Shown: positions 1 through 7,524 of the stretch, piece by piece
Position numbering within the stretch: the first letter of the stretch is position 1
Layout of the letters: each line of letters starts with the position of its first letter
Source of the DNA: a virus
Reading direction: 5' to 3' (one strand)
Length of the DNA: 49,784 nt
IMG/VR virus record: IMGVR_UViG_3300027309_000020
Coordinates: 1 to 49,784 of that record
Notes under the pieces: model-generated
Seen by the model: only the letters and a program-made list of their open reading frames with translations
What the model was told of the DNA's origin: nothing
Database searches by the model: none
Translations under genes and position numbers: made by a program

Positions 1-1182
1 TCAGCTGACAGCGCGCAGGGCCGGCTTTGGCTTTTGGTAGTCCTCCCGGATGAACTTGCCGTACGTCCGGTACACCATCTCCACATCCTCATGGCCGAGC
101 TGGCTGGCTACGTACCAAGGGTTCTCGCCTCGGGTGAGCAGGGTAGAGGCGAAGGTGTGGCGGATCTGGTACGGATTGCGATACTCGATCCCGGATCGCT
201 CCATGAGTGGTAGCCAGAGCGTCTTGCGGATCTGGGCATCCGTCGTCCATGGCCGCAGTGTTCGAGGGTTGAGCCAGATCCGGTGGCCGCGCATCTGGCT
301 GATCGGCCGCTGGAGCCTCAGCGCTTCCACGGCCTCCGCGTTCAGCTCTACATCCCGCTTGCCGGCCTCGGTCTTGGGCGCCTTGATGACGCCGACAACC
401 TGGTTGAGCACGATCTGAGCAACGCGCCGCTCCATGTCGATGTGCTCCCAGCGCAGCGCCTGGAGCTCGCCAGGCCGCAGGCCGGTATTGAACCAGAACT
501 GGATCATGGGCCTCTCGTCCTCGCGGCACGCCAACAGGATCTGTTCGCGCTCGGCCTGGGTGAACGGCTGGATCACATAGTCGCTGGCCTTGCTCGTCTG
601 GCGTATCAACTTCGCCAGGGCGATGCGATCGAACGGGTTGAACTCGATCAGCCCGTCATTCAGCGCATCCTCGAACACGCTCCGGAGCGGGGTGAGCATG
701 TTCCGGATGGCTTTGCTGGTGCAGTCCATGCCGGAGATCCAGTCGCGCAATGCCGAGGGCGTGACATCTTCAAGCCGCCACCCGTGCCAGTGGCGCATGC
801 GTTCGCCGGTGATTGCCTTTTTGTAGCCACGCAGGGTGGCTGGCGACATTTTCTCTTCATCGACCTGCCGGGCATAGATCGCCAGCTGCCGTTCCAGGCG
901 CTCCTGCAGCATGGCCTTTTCTTTTTCCTCGGCCTGAGATTTTGCGCGGGGGCTATCCGGGAAATACTCGGCATAGGAGAAATCTCCATCGGCGATTTTC
1001 CGTTTTATCTCGCCGCGTAAGTTGGCTGCATATTGGAGGCTGCTTTTGGTAATCGGCGCCTCGGGCAGCAGCTCCCGGCACTGCTGCCCCTCGAAGACAA
1101 AGAAAATCTGGATGCGCGGCCCAGATTTCATCTCCCGGATGGTTACGCCCGGTGGCGGCATAAGGCTTGCTCTTTTATCCAT
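1..1182 (-). CDS. int: Tyrosine-recombinase integrase
   Basis: Site-specific recombinase that integrates and excises the phage genome. From ATG 1182 it is 393 aa: an arm-type DNA-binding segment (about residues 15-60), a core-binding domain (about 90-190) and a catalytic domain with R236 (in LRPGE), K270, R341, H364 and nucleophile Y374. The first His of the usual HxxR box is Tyr (Y338 in PYQIR), a variant I know from many phage integrases. ATG 1182 is chosen because AAGGA lies 7 bases upstream. The frame stays open to 1329, and ATG 1161 is an alternative. It overlaps xis, so the two are probably translated together. The stop codon is the window edge. Confidence 0.95.
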   Translation of the reverse strand: MDKRASLMPPPGVTIREMKSGPRIQIFFVFEGQQCRELLPEAPITKSSLQYAANLRGEIKRKIADGDFSYAEYFPDSPRAKSQAEEKEKAMLQERLERQLAIYARQVDEEKMSPATLRGYKKAITGERMRHWHGWRLEDVTPSALRDWISGMDCTSKAIRNMLTPLRSVFEDALNDGLIEFNPFDRIALAKLIRQTSKASDYVIQPFTQAEREQILLACREDERPMIQFWFNTGLRPGELQALRWEHIDMERRVAQIVLNQVVGVIKAPKTEAGKRDVELNAEAVEALRLQRPISQMRGHRIWLNPRTLRPWTTDAQIRKTLWLPLMERSGIEYRNPYQIRHTFASTLLTRGENPWYVASQLGHEDVEMVYRTYGKFIREDYQKPKPALRAVS

Positions 1183-1376
1183 GCGTCGGCTTCCTTGATG
1201 TTCACATGCAGGCGGTTCTGGACCGTGGCCAGGTGCTTGCCAACCAGCCAGATCCCTTTTTTCCGGTAGTGGCGGATTGTCTCCACCGGGGTGCCAGTCA
1301 TCTCGAAGTACTTCTCTGCGCGCACCCATTCGGGCTCCACGCTCGCTGGAGCTTCTGTCGTGGCGGTGTTTTTCAT
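1143..1376 (-). CDS. xis: Excisionase-like small DNA-binding protein
   Basis: A 77-aa protein placed directly before int and overlapping it by 40 bases, the usual place for a recombination directionality factor that steers integrase toward excision. Residues 16-70 read like a compact winged-helix/excisionase fold (WVRAEKYFEMTG, then VETIRHYRKKGIWL, then a DAW helix). The RBS GAGGAAG stands just before ATG 1376. Its start overlaps the stop of the upstream gene as ATGA, so translation is probably coupled. The family call rests on context and a general excisionase look, not on a signature residue. Confidence 0.75.
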   Translation of the reverse strand: MKNTATTEAPASVEPEWVRAEKYFEMTGTPVETIRHYRKKGIWLVGKHLATVQNRLHVNIKEADAWIKEQALCRHRA

Positions 1377-1582
1377 GGCTTCCTCACTGAAAAGACTCGG
1401 CCCGCTGGTTGTTGGCGCGGGTCGCGCTCATGCTGATATGCGCCCCACAGCGCCGCCCCGGCATCGCAGCGCTCCTGCGAGCGGGTGATGCCGGCCGCTA
1501 TGCACTGCGGGCACTGAAAGTGGTGGGCCTGATACGCGCGGTCGGCCAGCTCCCAGGCGCTGGCGCGGGGCGGTTCAGGCAT
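1373..1582 (-). CDS. Small cysteine-containing phage protein, unknown
   Basis: A 69-aa protein I do not recognise. It contains a CPQC pair (residues 24-27) and a later Cys, possibly a partial metal site. Its stop overlaps the xis start (ATGA), which supports it as a real gene in the xis-int transcript. Its own start lies directly behind an intrinsic terminator on the same strand, so it is expressed either by readthrough or by a transcript that escapes that terminator. The Arg/Pro-rich tail is typical of small early phage proteins and gives no function. Confidence 0.6.
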   Translation of the reverse strand: MPEPPRASAWELADRAYQAHHFQCPQCIAAGITRSQERCDAGAALWGAYQHERDPRQQPAGRVFSVRKP

Positions 1583-1667
1583 AAAAAATCCCGCTCTCGG
1601 CGGGTTCCCTGTAGTGCTTCTCTTCGTCTCGCAATTTGCGCGCTTGGCGCACGTCTCGCTTGCTCAT
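1575..1667 (-). CDS. Very small basic protein, 30 aa
   Basis: A 30-aa open frame (MSKRDVRQARKLRDEEK...) with a very good RBS (GGAGGA) and an ATGA overlap with the stop of the upstream Lar-type gene, both marks of a translated cistron. It is charged and probably helical. Its last codons run through the terminator hairpin at 1583-1604, so the 3' end may be a by-product of that hairpin, and this keeps confidence moderate. No family is recognised. Confidence 0.45.
   Translation of the reverse strand: MSKRDVRQARKLRDEEKHYREPAESGIFYA
1583..1604 (-). terminator. Intrinsic terminator upstream of the xis-int end
   Basis: On the minus strand CCCGC-CGAGA-GCGGG is followed by ATTTTTT. It lies between the Lar-type gene and the last three minus-strand genes, so leftward transcripts from pL must read through it to reach int. 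Confidence 0.7.
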
Positions 1668-2116
1668 GACGATCCTCCGGTGATGCCCGGCAGCGGGGCA
1701 GTGGCGCCGAGTTCATTCCCGTCGGCATCCCACATGGGAACATGCATGCAGCTGTCGCAGCGGTGGAAGTCGTGGTACGCATTGCAGTCAGCACGGTATT
1801 TGCCGGTTCCGCACCGGGTGCAGGGCAGGCCAATGCGGGAGCGAGAAAGCGCGAGGGCTTGTTGGGCCGCGATGATTTCGGCATCGCTCAGCGGCAGCGG
1901 CTTGCGCGCCTCCAGCTCTGCCCGCCGGTTCCATAGCTCCGCCAGCAGCGGGCGCGGATCTTCACCGCACGCATAGCGCAGCCCTGTGCAGGCCAGGCAC
2001 GCGGAGCACTCGATGTAGTAGCCGCCGCTGAGGTCGGTGTGCTCGTTCTTCGCGGTGACCTTTGCAGATCCGCAGAACGGGCAGGGCAGCAGGGCGGGTG
2101 TTGGTGCTGTGCTCAC
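1664..2116 (-). CDS. Lar-family restriction-alleviation-like protein
   Basis: A 150-aa protein beginning LLPCPFCGSAKV, with a second Cys pair (IECSAC) and the LAELWNRR end motif, the layout of the Lar (restriction alleviation) zinc-ribbon family, whose founder modulates type I restriction. A C-terminal extension carries a second ribbon (PCTRCG, then CDSC), so it is longer than the single-ribbon members. I prefer GTG 2116, which has AAAGGA at proper spacing; ATG 2146 in the same frame has poor spacing. It overlaps the 30-aa gene downstream by ATGA. A role against host restriction is inferred from the family. Confidence 0.75.
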   Translation of the reverse strand: MSTAPTPALLPCPFCGSAKVTAKNEHTDLSGGYYIECSACLACTGLRYACGEDPRPLLAELWNRRAELEARKPLPLSDAEIIAAQQALALSRSRIGLPCTRCGTGKYRADCNAYHDFHRCDSCMHVPMWDADGNELGATAPLPGITGGSS

Positions 2117-2129
2117 GGGGTCTGTCCTT

Positions 2130-2324
2130 TCATCGCTGGCGCCCACGGCGCTGGGTTTCGTCTTTCCACTGGGCGCGCTGGCGGCTTGCGCCGTAGGGGC
2201 CTGGATCGACCATTGATGGCTCGCGCTTGCGCCGGTCCTTCTGCATCGGCGCGGGCTCCGCGTGGGCTACCTGTGCCATCGCCAGCGCAGCCAAGGCGCT
2301 GCTGAGGGATGAGAACCTCTTCAT
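2130..2324 (-). CDS. Small secreted or periplasmic protein
   Basis: A 64-aa protein with a signal-peptide-like N-terminus: KR, then a hydrophobic stretch, then an AHA-type cleavage site near residue 22. A basic, Arg-rich mature part follows. No lipobox Cys is present. RBS AAGGA is well placed and the start overlaps the stop of the ASCH-like gene as ATGA. Function is unknown; a basic periplasmic peptide of 40 residues could act on the envelope, but nothing in the sequence proves it. Confidence 0.6.
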   Translation of the reverse strand: MKRFSSLSSALAALAMAQVAHAEPAPMQKDRRKREPSMVDPGPYGASRQRAQWKDETQRRGRQR

Positions 2325-2962
2325 TGCTGTGGTCCTTTCTGCTGCGCCTGGGCGCGCTCAAACTCCACGACCCAGACCCAGGGGTTCTTGGCCCAGGAGG
2401 CGGGGCCATTGATCGACTCCCAGAGGCTGCGGAACGACTCTCGCGGGCTCAGCGCCCAGTCTTGGCCGGTCTTGTCCAGGTAGTTGCGGTAGCCACATTC
2501 CGGGTCACCTGCCATGCACTCGATTCCCTCGGCGCGGGCATCCTCGTCGCTGATGTCCTGCAGGCGCTCCGCACGCAGAGCTGTGATATCCAGCAGGATG
2601 CGGTTGGCCCATCGAGGCATATGGATGCTCGGTGTCCAGCGCTCGCTAAGGCGTCCCTGCGTAGTGCCGTCTGCCGCGTAGACGAATGGACCCTCCTCAT
2701 CGCGCTTCGCGGCCATCGCGTGGATGCCGTAGGCCCACGTCTCGCGCACCCACAGCCGGTCGCCAACCTCTCCTTGAGGGCAAGGCATCCACACGTCGTC
2801 GTCGCAGTCAGGATGCTCTGCCCATGGCCATAGGGTGCCGTCATCGCGCTCTGCGAAATCGAAGCCCCACTTGAGCTTCAGAATGCGGCGCGTCTGAGTC
2901 TTCGTGCCTGCGAGCAGGGCGCGGACCATCGGCCCGCTGAACAGGATCGGGCGTTCTTTCAT
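2321..2962 (-). CDS. ASCH/YqfB-like phage protein
   Basis: A 213-aa protein beginning MKERPILFSGPMVRALLAGTKT, followed by TRR and later GDRLWVRETW and NRILLDITALRAERLQDI. This pattern is typical of a phage family related to ASCH/PUA-like folds, which are thought to bind RNA or nucleotides. It is frequent in the early region of temperate phages and is sometimes labelled 'morphogenetic' without evidence. It is flanked by ATGA overlaps on both sides, so it is part of a translationally coupled set. The molecular role is not known. Confidence 0.75.
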   Translation of the reverse strand: MKERPILFSGPMVRALLAGTKTQTRRILKLKWGFDFAERDDGTLWPWAEHPDCDDDVWMPCPQGEVGDRLWVRETWAYGIHAMAAKRDEEGPFVYAADGTTQGRLSERWTPSIHMPRWANRILLDITALRAERLQDISDEDARAEGIECMAGDPECGYRNYLDKTGQDWALSPRESFRSLWESINGPASWAKNPWVWVVEFERAQAQQKGPQQ

Positions 2963-3078
2963 GTGCTCTCCTTGTGCCCAGTGGGGCGCAACACCGGCAC
3001 GCTGATGACCAGCGGCCGGGGGATGTAGATGCCTCCGAACATGGCGGCGATGCTCAGGGCCAGGACGCGCTTACGCAT
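2959..3078 (-). CDS. Small membrane peptide, 39 aa
   Basis: A 39-aa peptide starting MRKRVLALSIAAMFGG: basic N-terminus followed by one hydrophobic segment (residues 5-25), so it is probably an inner-membrane peptide or has an uncleaved signal. ATG 3078 is chosen because it follows the upstream stop by overlap; the open frame extends further upstream without reason. Its stop overlaps the ASCH-like start (ATGA). No family recognised. Confidence 0.55.
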   Translation of the reverse strand: MRKRVLALSIAAMFGGIYIPRPLVISVPVLRPTGHKEST

Positions 3079-3457
3079 CGCCCGACCCCTTGGCTGCTGC
3101 CTGGGCTGCGAGGCGGGCGTCGATGGTGGCATCAAGTTCATCGCCACGCAGGACGTCTCCCTTTCCATCAATCACGCTCCAGTGCTGGCCTCGCCGCAGC
3201 AGTCGATAGCGGGCGCTCTCCCGCGCATCCACTTCGGCAACCTCGGCGAACGGGGCGGCATCGTTCATGTGCCGCGCGATTTGGTCGCCCGTGGCGTGCT
3301 GCACCGTCGCGCTGCAGTCGTCGCATCCAAGGAAGAACAGCACTCCCATTTCGTGAGTACGCAGGCGCCCCTGCTGCACGTCGCTGTTGTTGACCACGGT
3401 GGATTGCCAGCGCAGGTTATGGCCGCCGCACTCTTGGCATTTGGTCTTGATCTTCAC
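3071..3457 (-). CDS. Zinc-ribbon protein, unknown
   Basis: A 128-aa protein with CQEC near residue 6 and CDDC near residue 45, which together can make a four-Cys zinc ribbon, followed by an acidic/Ala-rich helical half. The GTG start at 3457 overlaps the stop of the upstream gene (GTGA); the longer open frame reads antisense to that gene and is not credible. It is probably a nucleic-acid-binding early protein, but I do not recognise a named family. Confidence 0.65.
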   Translation of the reverse strand: MKIKTKCQECGGHNLRWQSTVVNNSDVQQGRLRTHEMGVLFFLGCDDCSATVQHATGDQIARHMNDAAPFAEVAEVDARESARYRLLRRGQHWSVIDGKGDVLRGDELDATIDARLAAQAAAKGSGDA

Positions 3458-4209
3458 GCTGCACCGCCTTCCTTGGCCTGGGCTGCGCGGTCTCGGCGTT
3501 CTGCTGCGGTGGTGAACGGCAGCGTGCGCGCGCCGGCCCAGGTGTCCAGCAAGTAGTCGCCGAAGTCCGTAGTGCTGTAGCGTCCAAAGCTGTGCGATTG
3601 CAGGCAGCCGAAGGCACACAGGCGCGCGACGGCTTCCTTGCCGATGTCGTAGCTTTCGTCGTCCTCGGCCGTCTCATGAAAGCGCTGCAGGGCCGCCATG
3701 TCATCCGGCTGGAGCCACGCATCCACTGCAGGGGATGCAGGCGCTGCCGGCGCGGGCAGGGAGGTCAGCAGCACAGCGCCCTCGTCCTGGTACTCGGCCT
3801 GGGCGACATACAGACCGTGTCCGCTATGGCCGTCGCACACAATCAGCCGCACGGTGAGGGCCTCCTCGTATTCGGCAGGATCGCCCAGCATGTCGCGCAG
3901 CAGGCCGGCCTGGTCCTCGTCCAGTGTCACATCCAGGGCAGGCCCAGCCACAGCGGCAGGCTGCTCGGCCAGCAGGCGCTTGGCGGCGGCGCGGATGTCG
4001 GCGCCGATGTCCAGCGTCTCGCCTGGGGCGTCGTACATGCAGCCGTCCCAGCCCTGGGCGATCTGCTCGAGCACGGCGGGCAGTGACGCCACAGCGGCAG
4101 GAGCTGCCCCGGCGAGGCCCTGCAGCATGCTGATGTCGCGGAAGAAGATGTTGCCGTCGCTGTGCACGATTCCGCCAGCGGCGCGGATGGCTTCAAGGGT
4201 GATTGCCAT
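3454..4209 (-). CDS. Early phage protein, unknown, 251 aa
   Basis: A 251-aa acidic protein starting MAITLEAIRAAGGIVHSDG. ATG 4209 has AGGAG at good spacing. Two segments look like separate modules: an N-terminal one (residues 1-75), and a C-terminal one (about 165-235) with the pattern ALQRFHETAEDDESYDI, then VARLCAFG, then GDYLL, which I associate with small proteins of proteobacterial phages. No catalytic motif is seen. It is the first gene after a leftward terminator, and it begins a run of ATGA-coupled genes. Confidence 0.65.
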   Translation of the reverse strand: MAITLEAIRAAGGIVHSDGNIFFRDISMLQGLAGAAPAAVASLPAVLEQIAQGWDGCMYDAPGETLDIGADIRAAAKRLLAEQPAAVAGPALDVTLDEDQAGLLRDMLGDPAEYEEALTVRLIVCDGHSGHGLYVAQAEYQDEGAVLLTSLPAPAAPASPAVDAWLQPDDMAALQRFHETAEDDESYDIGKEAVARLCAFGCLQSHSFGRYSTTDFGDYLLDTWAGARTLPFTTAAERRDRAAQAKEGGAA

Positions 4210-4322
4210 GGTTTCTCCTGTCAGGATTCGATGCGCCAGAGCGCTTTGGTGGTGTTGATGACGTGGCCTGCGCGCTGCAGCAGCAGAGGGCACTGGGGTG
4301 GGGTCGGGGTCATGTGGCAATG

Positions 4323-4355
4323 AAAAAGCCCTCGCGGCATGCCGGGAGGGCTTTT
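4323..4355 (-). terminator. Strong intrinsic terminator, leftward
   Basis: AGCCCTC (4327-4333) pairs with GAGGGCT (4346-4352), with a further CGGC/GCCG stem inside. The minus strand continues as TTTTTC. It stands between the zinc-ribbon gene (4369-4566) and the next gene at 4209. The plus strand ends in TTTT and may also terminate. Confidence 0.75.
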
Positions 4356-4368
4356 GGGAAGGGGAGTG

Positions 4369-4566
4369 TCAGGCGCTGGCGTGTGGCCTTCGGTCTTTCC
4401 TCGGTATGCTCTGATCTGGCGCGTAGATCTCGATCGTGTTGAACAGGGCCCCGCAGCATTTGCACTTGCGGGTTCTGCGTTGCATGATCGCGGCGCCGTC
4501 GCCCGGCCGAGTTTCCGTGACCTGGGTGTCAGCTCCGCATTCGACGCATTTGGGCTTGTTGCTCAT
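4369..4566 (-). CDS. NrdR-like zinc-ribbon protein
   Basis: A 65-aa protein whose ribbon (CVEC, TQVTETR, DGAAIMQRRTRKC, KCCG, LFNTIE) closely resembles the N-terminal zinc ribbon of the NrdR repressor, without its ATP-cone domain. It therefore keeps only the DNA-binding half. Such truncated forms occur in phages and might act on ribonucleotide-reductase promoters or simply be small regulators; that is inference. Start ATG 4566 overlaps the upstream stop as ATGA. Confidence 0.65.
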   Translation of the reverse strand: MSNKPKCVECGADTQVTETRPGDGAAIMQRRTRKCKCCGALFNTIEIYAPDQSIPRKDRRPHASA

Positions 4567-4955
4567 GGCCTGGTCTCCATCGGGATCAGGCCAGCCCATG
4601 GTGATGTGACCTGGCCAGCGCGACGCTTCCTACGCGCGGCCCAGCGGGCGCGGTTCGCGCGGTAGTTGCGCTGGTTTGCGGCCTTGCGGTGCGCCTCATC
4701 GAACGCCGGACGGTCTGCGTCTTTGCCTGGTGCGGCTGCATAGATCGGTGTCTCGCGGCCTTTGCGCCCGACTTGGAACTGCCAGCGGCTGATGCGAAAG
4801 AACTTGCCAGGGTGGTTGGCCCTGGCGTTCGCGAGAGACGCGTTCACCTTGCCGCGTGGCAGGCCGGTGGCTTCAGCTATTTCCTCCGCGCTCATGGGGC
4901 CAAGCTCGCGCAGGGCCGCGACTATGGCTTCGCGCACGACAGGTGGGACTGGCAT
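4563..4955 (-). CDS. Winged-helix DNA-binding protein
   Basis: A 130-aa protein. Residues 5-75 form a winged helix-turn-helix: VVREAIVAALRELGPMSAEE, then an IAEATGLPRGKVNASLANA recognition region, then FFRISRWQF as the wing. The C-terminal third is Arg-rich and ends with WAARRKRRAG. ATG 4955 has AGGAGGAAGC directly upstream. Its stop overlaps the NrdR-like start. It lies just downstream of the exonuclease gene and is probably a regulator or accessory DNA binder of the recombination genes. Confidence 0.7.
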   Translation of the reverse strand: MPVPPVVREAIVAALRELGPMSAEEIAEATGLPRGKVNASLANARANHPGKFFRISRWQFQVGRKGRETPIYAAAPGKDADRPAFDEAHRKAANQRNYRANRARWAARRKRRAGQVTSPWAGLIPMETRP

Positions 4956-4971
4956 GCTTCCTCCTGTTCTT

Positions 4972-5601
4972 TCATGCGGCAGTTTTTGCCAGTGCTGCGC
5001 GCAACTGGTCTTCGTACTGGCCGGCCAGCTTGGCAAAGTCCATTAGGTCGTCCTGAAGCTTCTGGATGGCTTCCTCGTCGCGCGTGATGCGGTGGATGAC
5101 AAGGTGCTGCAGGTCTGGGCACCAGAGCACAAGGTCCACCCACTGGCGGCCCAGCAGCCACAGATAACCCAGGCACTGGTCCATGTACGCGGAGAGGTCG
5201 CCGTCGGCCATGGCGGTGAACAACGTGTCGCTGCTGATCATGGTCTTGATCTCCAGCACGCCGTCGTCATCGATCAAGCCATCAGGGCTCAGGCCAAACA
5301 GGCCATCCTCGGTCTCGAAGAAACCGACCTCGTCCACCAGGTGGCCCGTGCGGCCCTCGTACATGGCGCGCGCGACCGGCTCCTGCTCGTTGCCAGCGCG
5401 CATCGCTGCGTTCTGGAACTTCGACGGAGCGTGGCCGCCGACGCGCTCCCGGGCCACATCGCGGGCATAGTCCAGCGCCGCCTTGCTCGGCCGGCCGTCC
5501 TTCAGCTTGTCGCGGGCAGTGCGGAAGTTGCTGCCGGTGATGTGCGCGCGGCGCGCGGCCAGCCAGTCCGGCGAACCCTGTTCAAGATTGATCCACGGCA
5601 T
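4972..5601 (-). CDS. YqaJ/lambda-Exo family 5'-3' exonuclease
   Basis: A 209-aa nuclease of the YqaJ viral recombinase fold, which resects double-stranded DNA ends to give 3' tails for the annealing protein. Visible signatures are the N-terminal QGSPDWLAARRAHITGS motif, GNEQEP (E74), SPDG (D107) and LEIKT (E117, K119), that is the D-ExK metal site. Length fits the family. It overlaps recT by 20 bases, the standard two-gene recombination unit in phages. Start ATG 5601 is the first in frame after the recT coding end. Confidence 0.92.
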   Translation of the reverse strand: MPWINLEQGSPDWLAARRAHITGSNFRTARDKLKDGRPSKAALDYARDVARERVGGHAPSKFQNAAMRAGNEQEPVARAMYEGRTGHLVDEVGFFETEDGLFGLSPDGLIDDDGVLEIKTMISSDTLFTAMADGDLSAYMDQCLGYLWLLGRQWVDLVLWCPDLQHLVIHRITRDEEAIQKLQDDLMDFAKLAGQYEDQLRAALAKTAA

Positions 5602-6508
5602 TCTTGGCCTCCACGTCGGTTGCTTCTTGCTGTGCAGCCTGGGCCTGCAGCCGCTGCTTATGCGACTTGCAGGCTTGCTTCAGGGCGTCGTGGGCTGGAA
5701 GGTCGTTCGCCAGCTTGCCGTTGTGCTCGGCCCAGTAGGCGTTCAACTCGCCCACCGTCTTCGTGGCGCGGGCGCCATCGATGATGGGCTGCGGGTCGAT
5801 GGCGGCCGCGCGCGCCGGCTGGGCAGCGGCCAGGCCTTCGCCGCCCTCGGTGTTGAGGTGGTGGATGGCTTGGTCGAGGCGGTCGGACTTGGGCCAATAC
5901 TTGTAGGCCCGTTTGACCACCGTCTTCTTGGCCATCTCGCCGTAGTCGGTGTCCCAGGGAGACGACTTGCCCGCCTTCACGGATTCGGAGCGGTTCTTGA
6001 TGGCGTCGATCTCCTCGCGGCTCATGCAGTCCGTGAGGTAGTCGACGCTGGGCGTCTTGACCACCACATACGCACCCACCATCTCGCCGCGCTCTCGGCT
6101 GAACGGGTTGTAGGAGTGCGTGGGCGGCCTGTCGAATCCGTTCAGCGTGAAGGCGTCGCTGGCGTAGACCAGGTCCGCCTGGGCCCACAGGATGGAGCCT
6201 GCCTGCACGGCCAGGTCAATCAACCCCATGTAGCTGATGTCCAGGCAGATCTTTCCCTTGCGCGGCACCAGATAGGCTTGCTTCTTGGCCGGATTCAGGC
6301 TGATCCCGATGGCCGCGATGTTGGTCACGGCATTCACCACGGACTGGCGGTCGCCGGCAGCCAGCTTTGCGATGTAGTCACTGGCCGTCAGCACCTGGAT
6401 GGCGAAGCCGGCCTCGCGCTCGAAGTTGATCGAGCGGTCCACGAGTACGCTTTGGAAGCTGTCTTCCGCGCCGTAGACGAAGTTGGAGATGGTTTGTATG
6501 GCGCTCAT
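5582..6508 (-). CDS. recT: RecT-family single-strand annealing protein
   Basis: A 308-aa RecT-type annealase that coats 3' overhangs made by the neighbouring exonuclease and anneals them to homologous DNA. The core (residues 25-215) shows the family pattern: AIQVLTASDYIAKL, AVTNIAAIGISLNPAKKQAYLVPR, LDISYMGLIDLA, then MAKKTVVKRAYKYWPKSDRL. A Gln/Ala-rich tail follows. It is co-transcribed with, and overlaps, the exonuclease gene. Together they provide phage recombination and possibly genome circularisation. Confidence 0.93.
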   Translation of the reverse strand: MSAIQTISNFVYGAEDSFQSVLVDRSINFEREAGFAIQVLTASDYIAKLAAGDRQSVVNAVTNIAAIGISLNPAKKQAYLVPRKGKICLDISYMGLIDLAVQAGSILWAQADLVYASDAFTLNGFDRPPTHSYNPFSRERGEMVGAYVVVKTPSVDYLTDCMSREEIDAIKNRSESVKAGKSSPWDTDYGEMAKKTVVKRAYKYWPKSDRLDQAIHHLNTEGGEGLAAAQPARAAAIDPQPIIDGARATKTVGELNAYWAEHNGKLANDLPAHDALKQACKSHKQRLQAQAAQQEATDVEAKNAVDQS

Positions 6509-6524
6509 AGAGATCTCGGTTGCG

Positions 6525-6611
6525 CTAGAAGGCGCCTGAGTTGAAAGCGGCCACGGCCAGCGTCAGCGCACTGATGCCGGACCACAGGAACGCGTAGAAG
6601 AGGTGGTTCAT
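6525..6611 (-). CDS. Tiny membrane peptide, 28 aa
   Basis: A 28-aa peptide (MNHLFYAFLWSGISALTLAV...) that is one hydrophobic helix. GGAAAGG serves as RBS, and its ATG overlaps the stop of the upstream gene (ATGA), so it fits the coupled-gene style of this arm. It sits between recT and the next gene and fills what would otherwise be a 100-base gap. Function unknown. Confidence 0.55.
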   Translation of the reverse strand: MNHLFYAFLWSGISALTLAVAAFNSGAF

Positions 6612-6943
6612 GGCATGGCCTTTCCGATCTCTGCCGCGACGTGAACGATGGCGCGGCGCATCTGTTCGCGCTTGTCGTCGCGGAACGTTGTGCAGCCAGG
6701 GATACCTGGGCGTTGCGACTCAACCGTGCAGCCATCGCCCTTGTGCTTGCCAGGCAGAACCGCCAACCTGAGGTCCGTTGCGAGGCGCAACGCGTCTCCG
6801 TCGTCAGTCAATGGACTCCACTGGATGATTCTGTCGTTGTGCATTCCTGCATGCGTGTAGAAAACGGCGCCAGACCATTCCCAGCCATTGAGGCGAATGC
6901 CCGCGGCTTTTGCCGCCAGCTCAAGCAATTCCTTGTCACTCAT
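6608..6943 (-). CDS. Phage protein, possible ABA-sandwich type
   Basis: A 111-aa protein starting MSDKELLELAAKAAGI, with central WSPLTDDGDALRLATDLRL and a C-terminal REQMRRAIVHVAAEIGKAM. This order (N-terminal helix, W-rich strand, 'DDGDALRLA' helix) is common among small phage proteins that I associate with the Phage ABA sandwich fold; the assignment is tentative. RBS AAGGAG. Coupled by ATGA to the genes on both sides. Confidence 0.65.
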   Translation of the reverse strand: MSDKELLELAAKAAGIRLNGWEWSGAVFYTHAGMHNDRIIQWSPLTDDGDALRLATDLRLAVLPGKHKGDGCTVESQRPGIPGCTTFRDDKREQMRRAIVHVAAEIGKAMP

Positions 6944-7134
6944 GGCGTCTCCTTCTGCTGCAGCGCCGCGCGGTAGCCGTTCGCCGTGGCGATGCCCGTG
7001 CCTTCAGTGAGAAAGGCCCAGGTGTGGTGGTACTGCTCGGCTTTGTTGATTACCGGCAAGTACCGAAGCATCTCTCTGCGCAACTGGGCGATCTCTTCCT
7101 GCAGCTCTGCGTATGTGGGCATGTCTGAGCTCAT
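6940..7134 (-). CDS. Small coiled-coil protein
   Basis: A 64-aa protein. Residues 6-30 (TYAELQEEIAQLRREMLRYL) form an amphipathic or coiled-coil helix, followed by a short aromatic region with GTGIATANGYRAAL. RBS GGGAG. Its ATG overlaps the stop of the gene upstream and its stop overlaps the gene downstream. Dimerisation is likely from the heptads; no function recognised. Confidence 0.6.
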   Translation of the reverse strand: MSSDMPTYAELQEEIAQLRREMLRYLPVINKAEQYHHTWAFLTEGTGIATANGYRAALQQKETP

Positions 7135-7523
7135 GACGGCTCCCGTGTCAGCAGTGCTGTGATTGCTTCCTGTGCTGCGCGTGCCGCTTCCTCGCTCGCG
7201 TAGACCCGACCGAGCTTCTGCAGGTCAATTTGAGGATTGAGTACCGGCTCATCGAACCAGCGGAAGACTTGGCCGCTATCGGTGATGTAGTACCCGGGCC
7301 CGCTCATCACAGGCGCCTCGATCTCGCGGTCGCCGATGGGGATGGTTTTGGGCCGGATGCGGAATTCCCGTGGCGTTGTCTCTCCTGTCAGCAAGTCCGC
7401 CAGGGCGTGGTCATTGAGGCTGTTCATGCTTTGCCAAACCCCATCGCCGTTGAATTGGGACTGCACAGTCTCCCCATCTGCGATCCAGCGCAGCACTTGC
7501 GCGTGCGGGTGCTCTTTCTTCAT
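7131..7523 (-). CDS. Early phage protein with conserved N-terminal module
   Basis: A 130-aa protein. The N-terminus (KEHPHAQVLRWIADGETVQS) is a module I know from many phage hypothetical proteins ('HPHAQVLRAIADG...'), probably a small alpha/beta fold. The C-terminus ends with YASEEAARAAQEAITAL, a tail also seen attached to other phage modules. ATG 7523 has AAGGAG; upstream codons of the open frame read antisense to the lipoprotein gene. No catalytic residues are evident. Confidence 0.65.
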   Translation of the reverse strand: MKKEHPHAQVLRWIADGETVQSQFNGDGVWQSMNSLNDHALADLLTGETTPREFRIRPKTIPIGDREIEAPVMSGPGYYITDSGQVFRWFDEPVLNPQIDLQKLGRVYASEEAARAAQEAITALLTREPS

Positions 7524-7524
7524 C

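Noticed and set aside
1-50. attL/attR site at the left edge
   Set aside because: The window begins at the integrase stop codon and no repeated core with the other end is visible inside the window.
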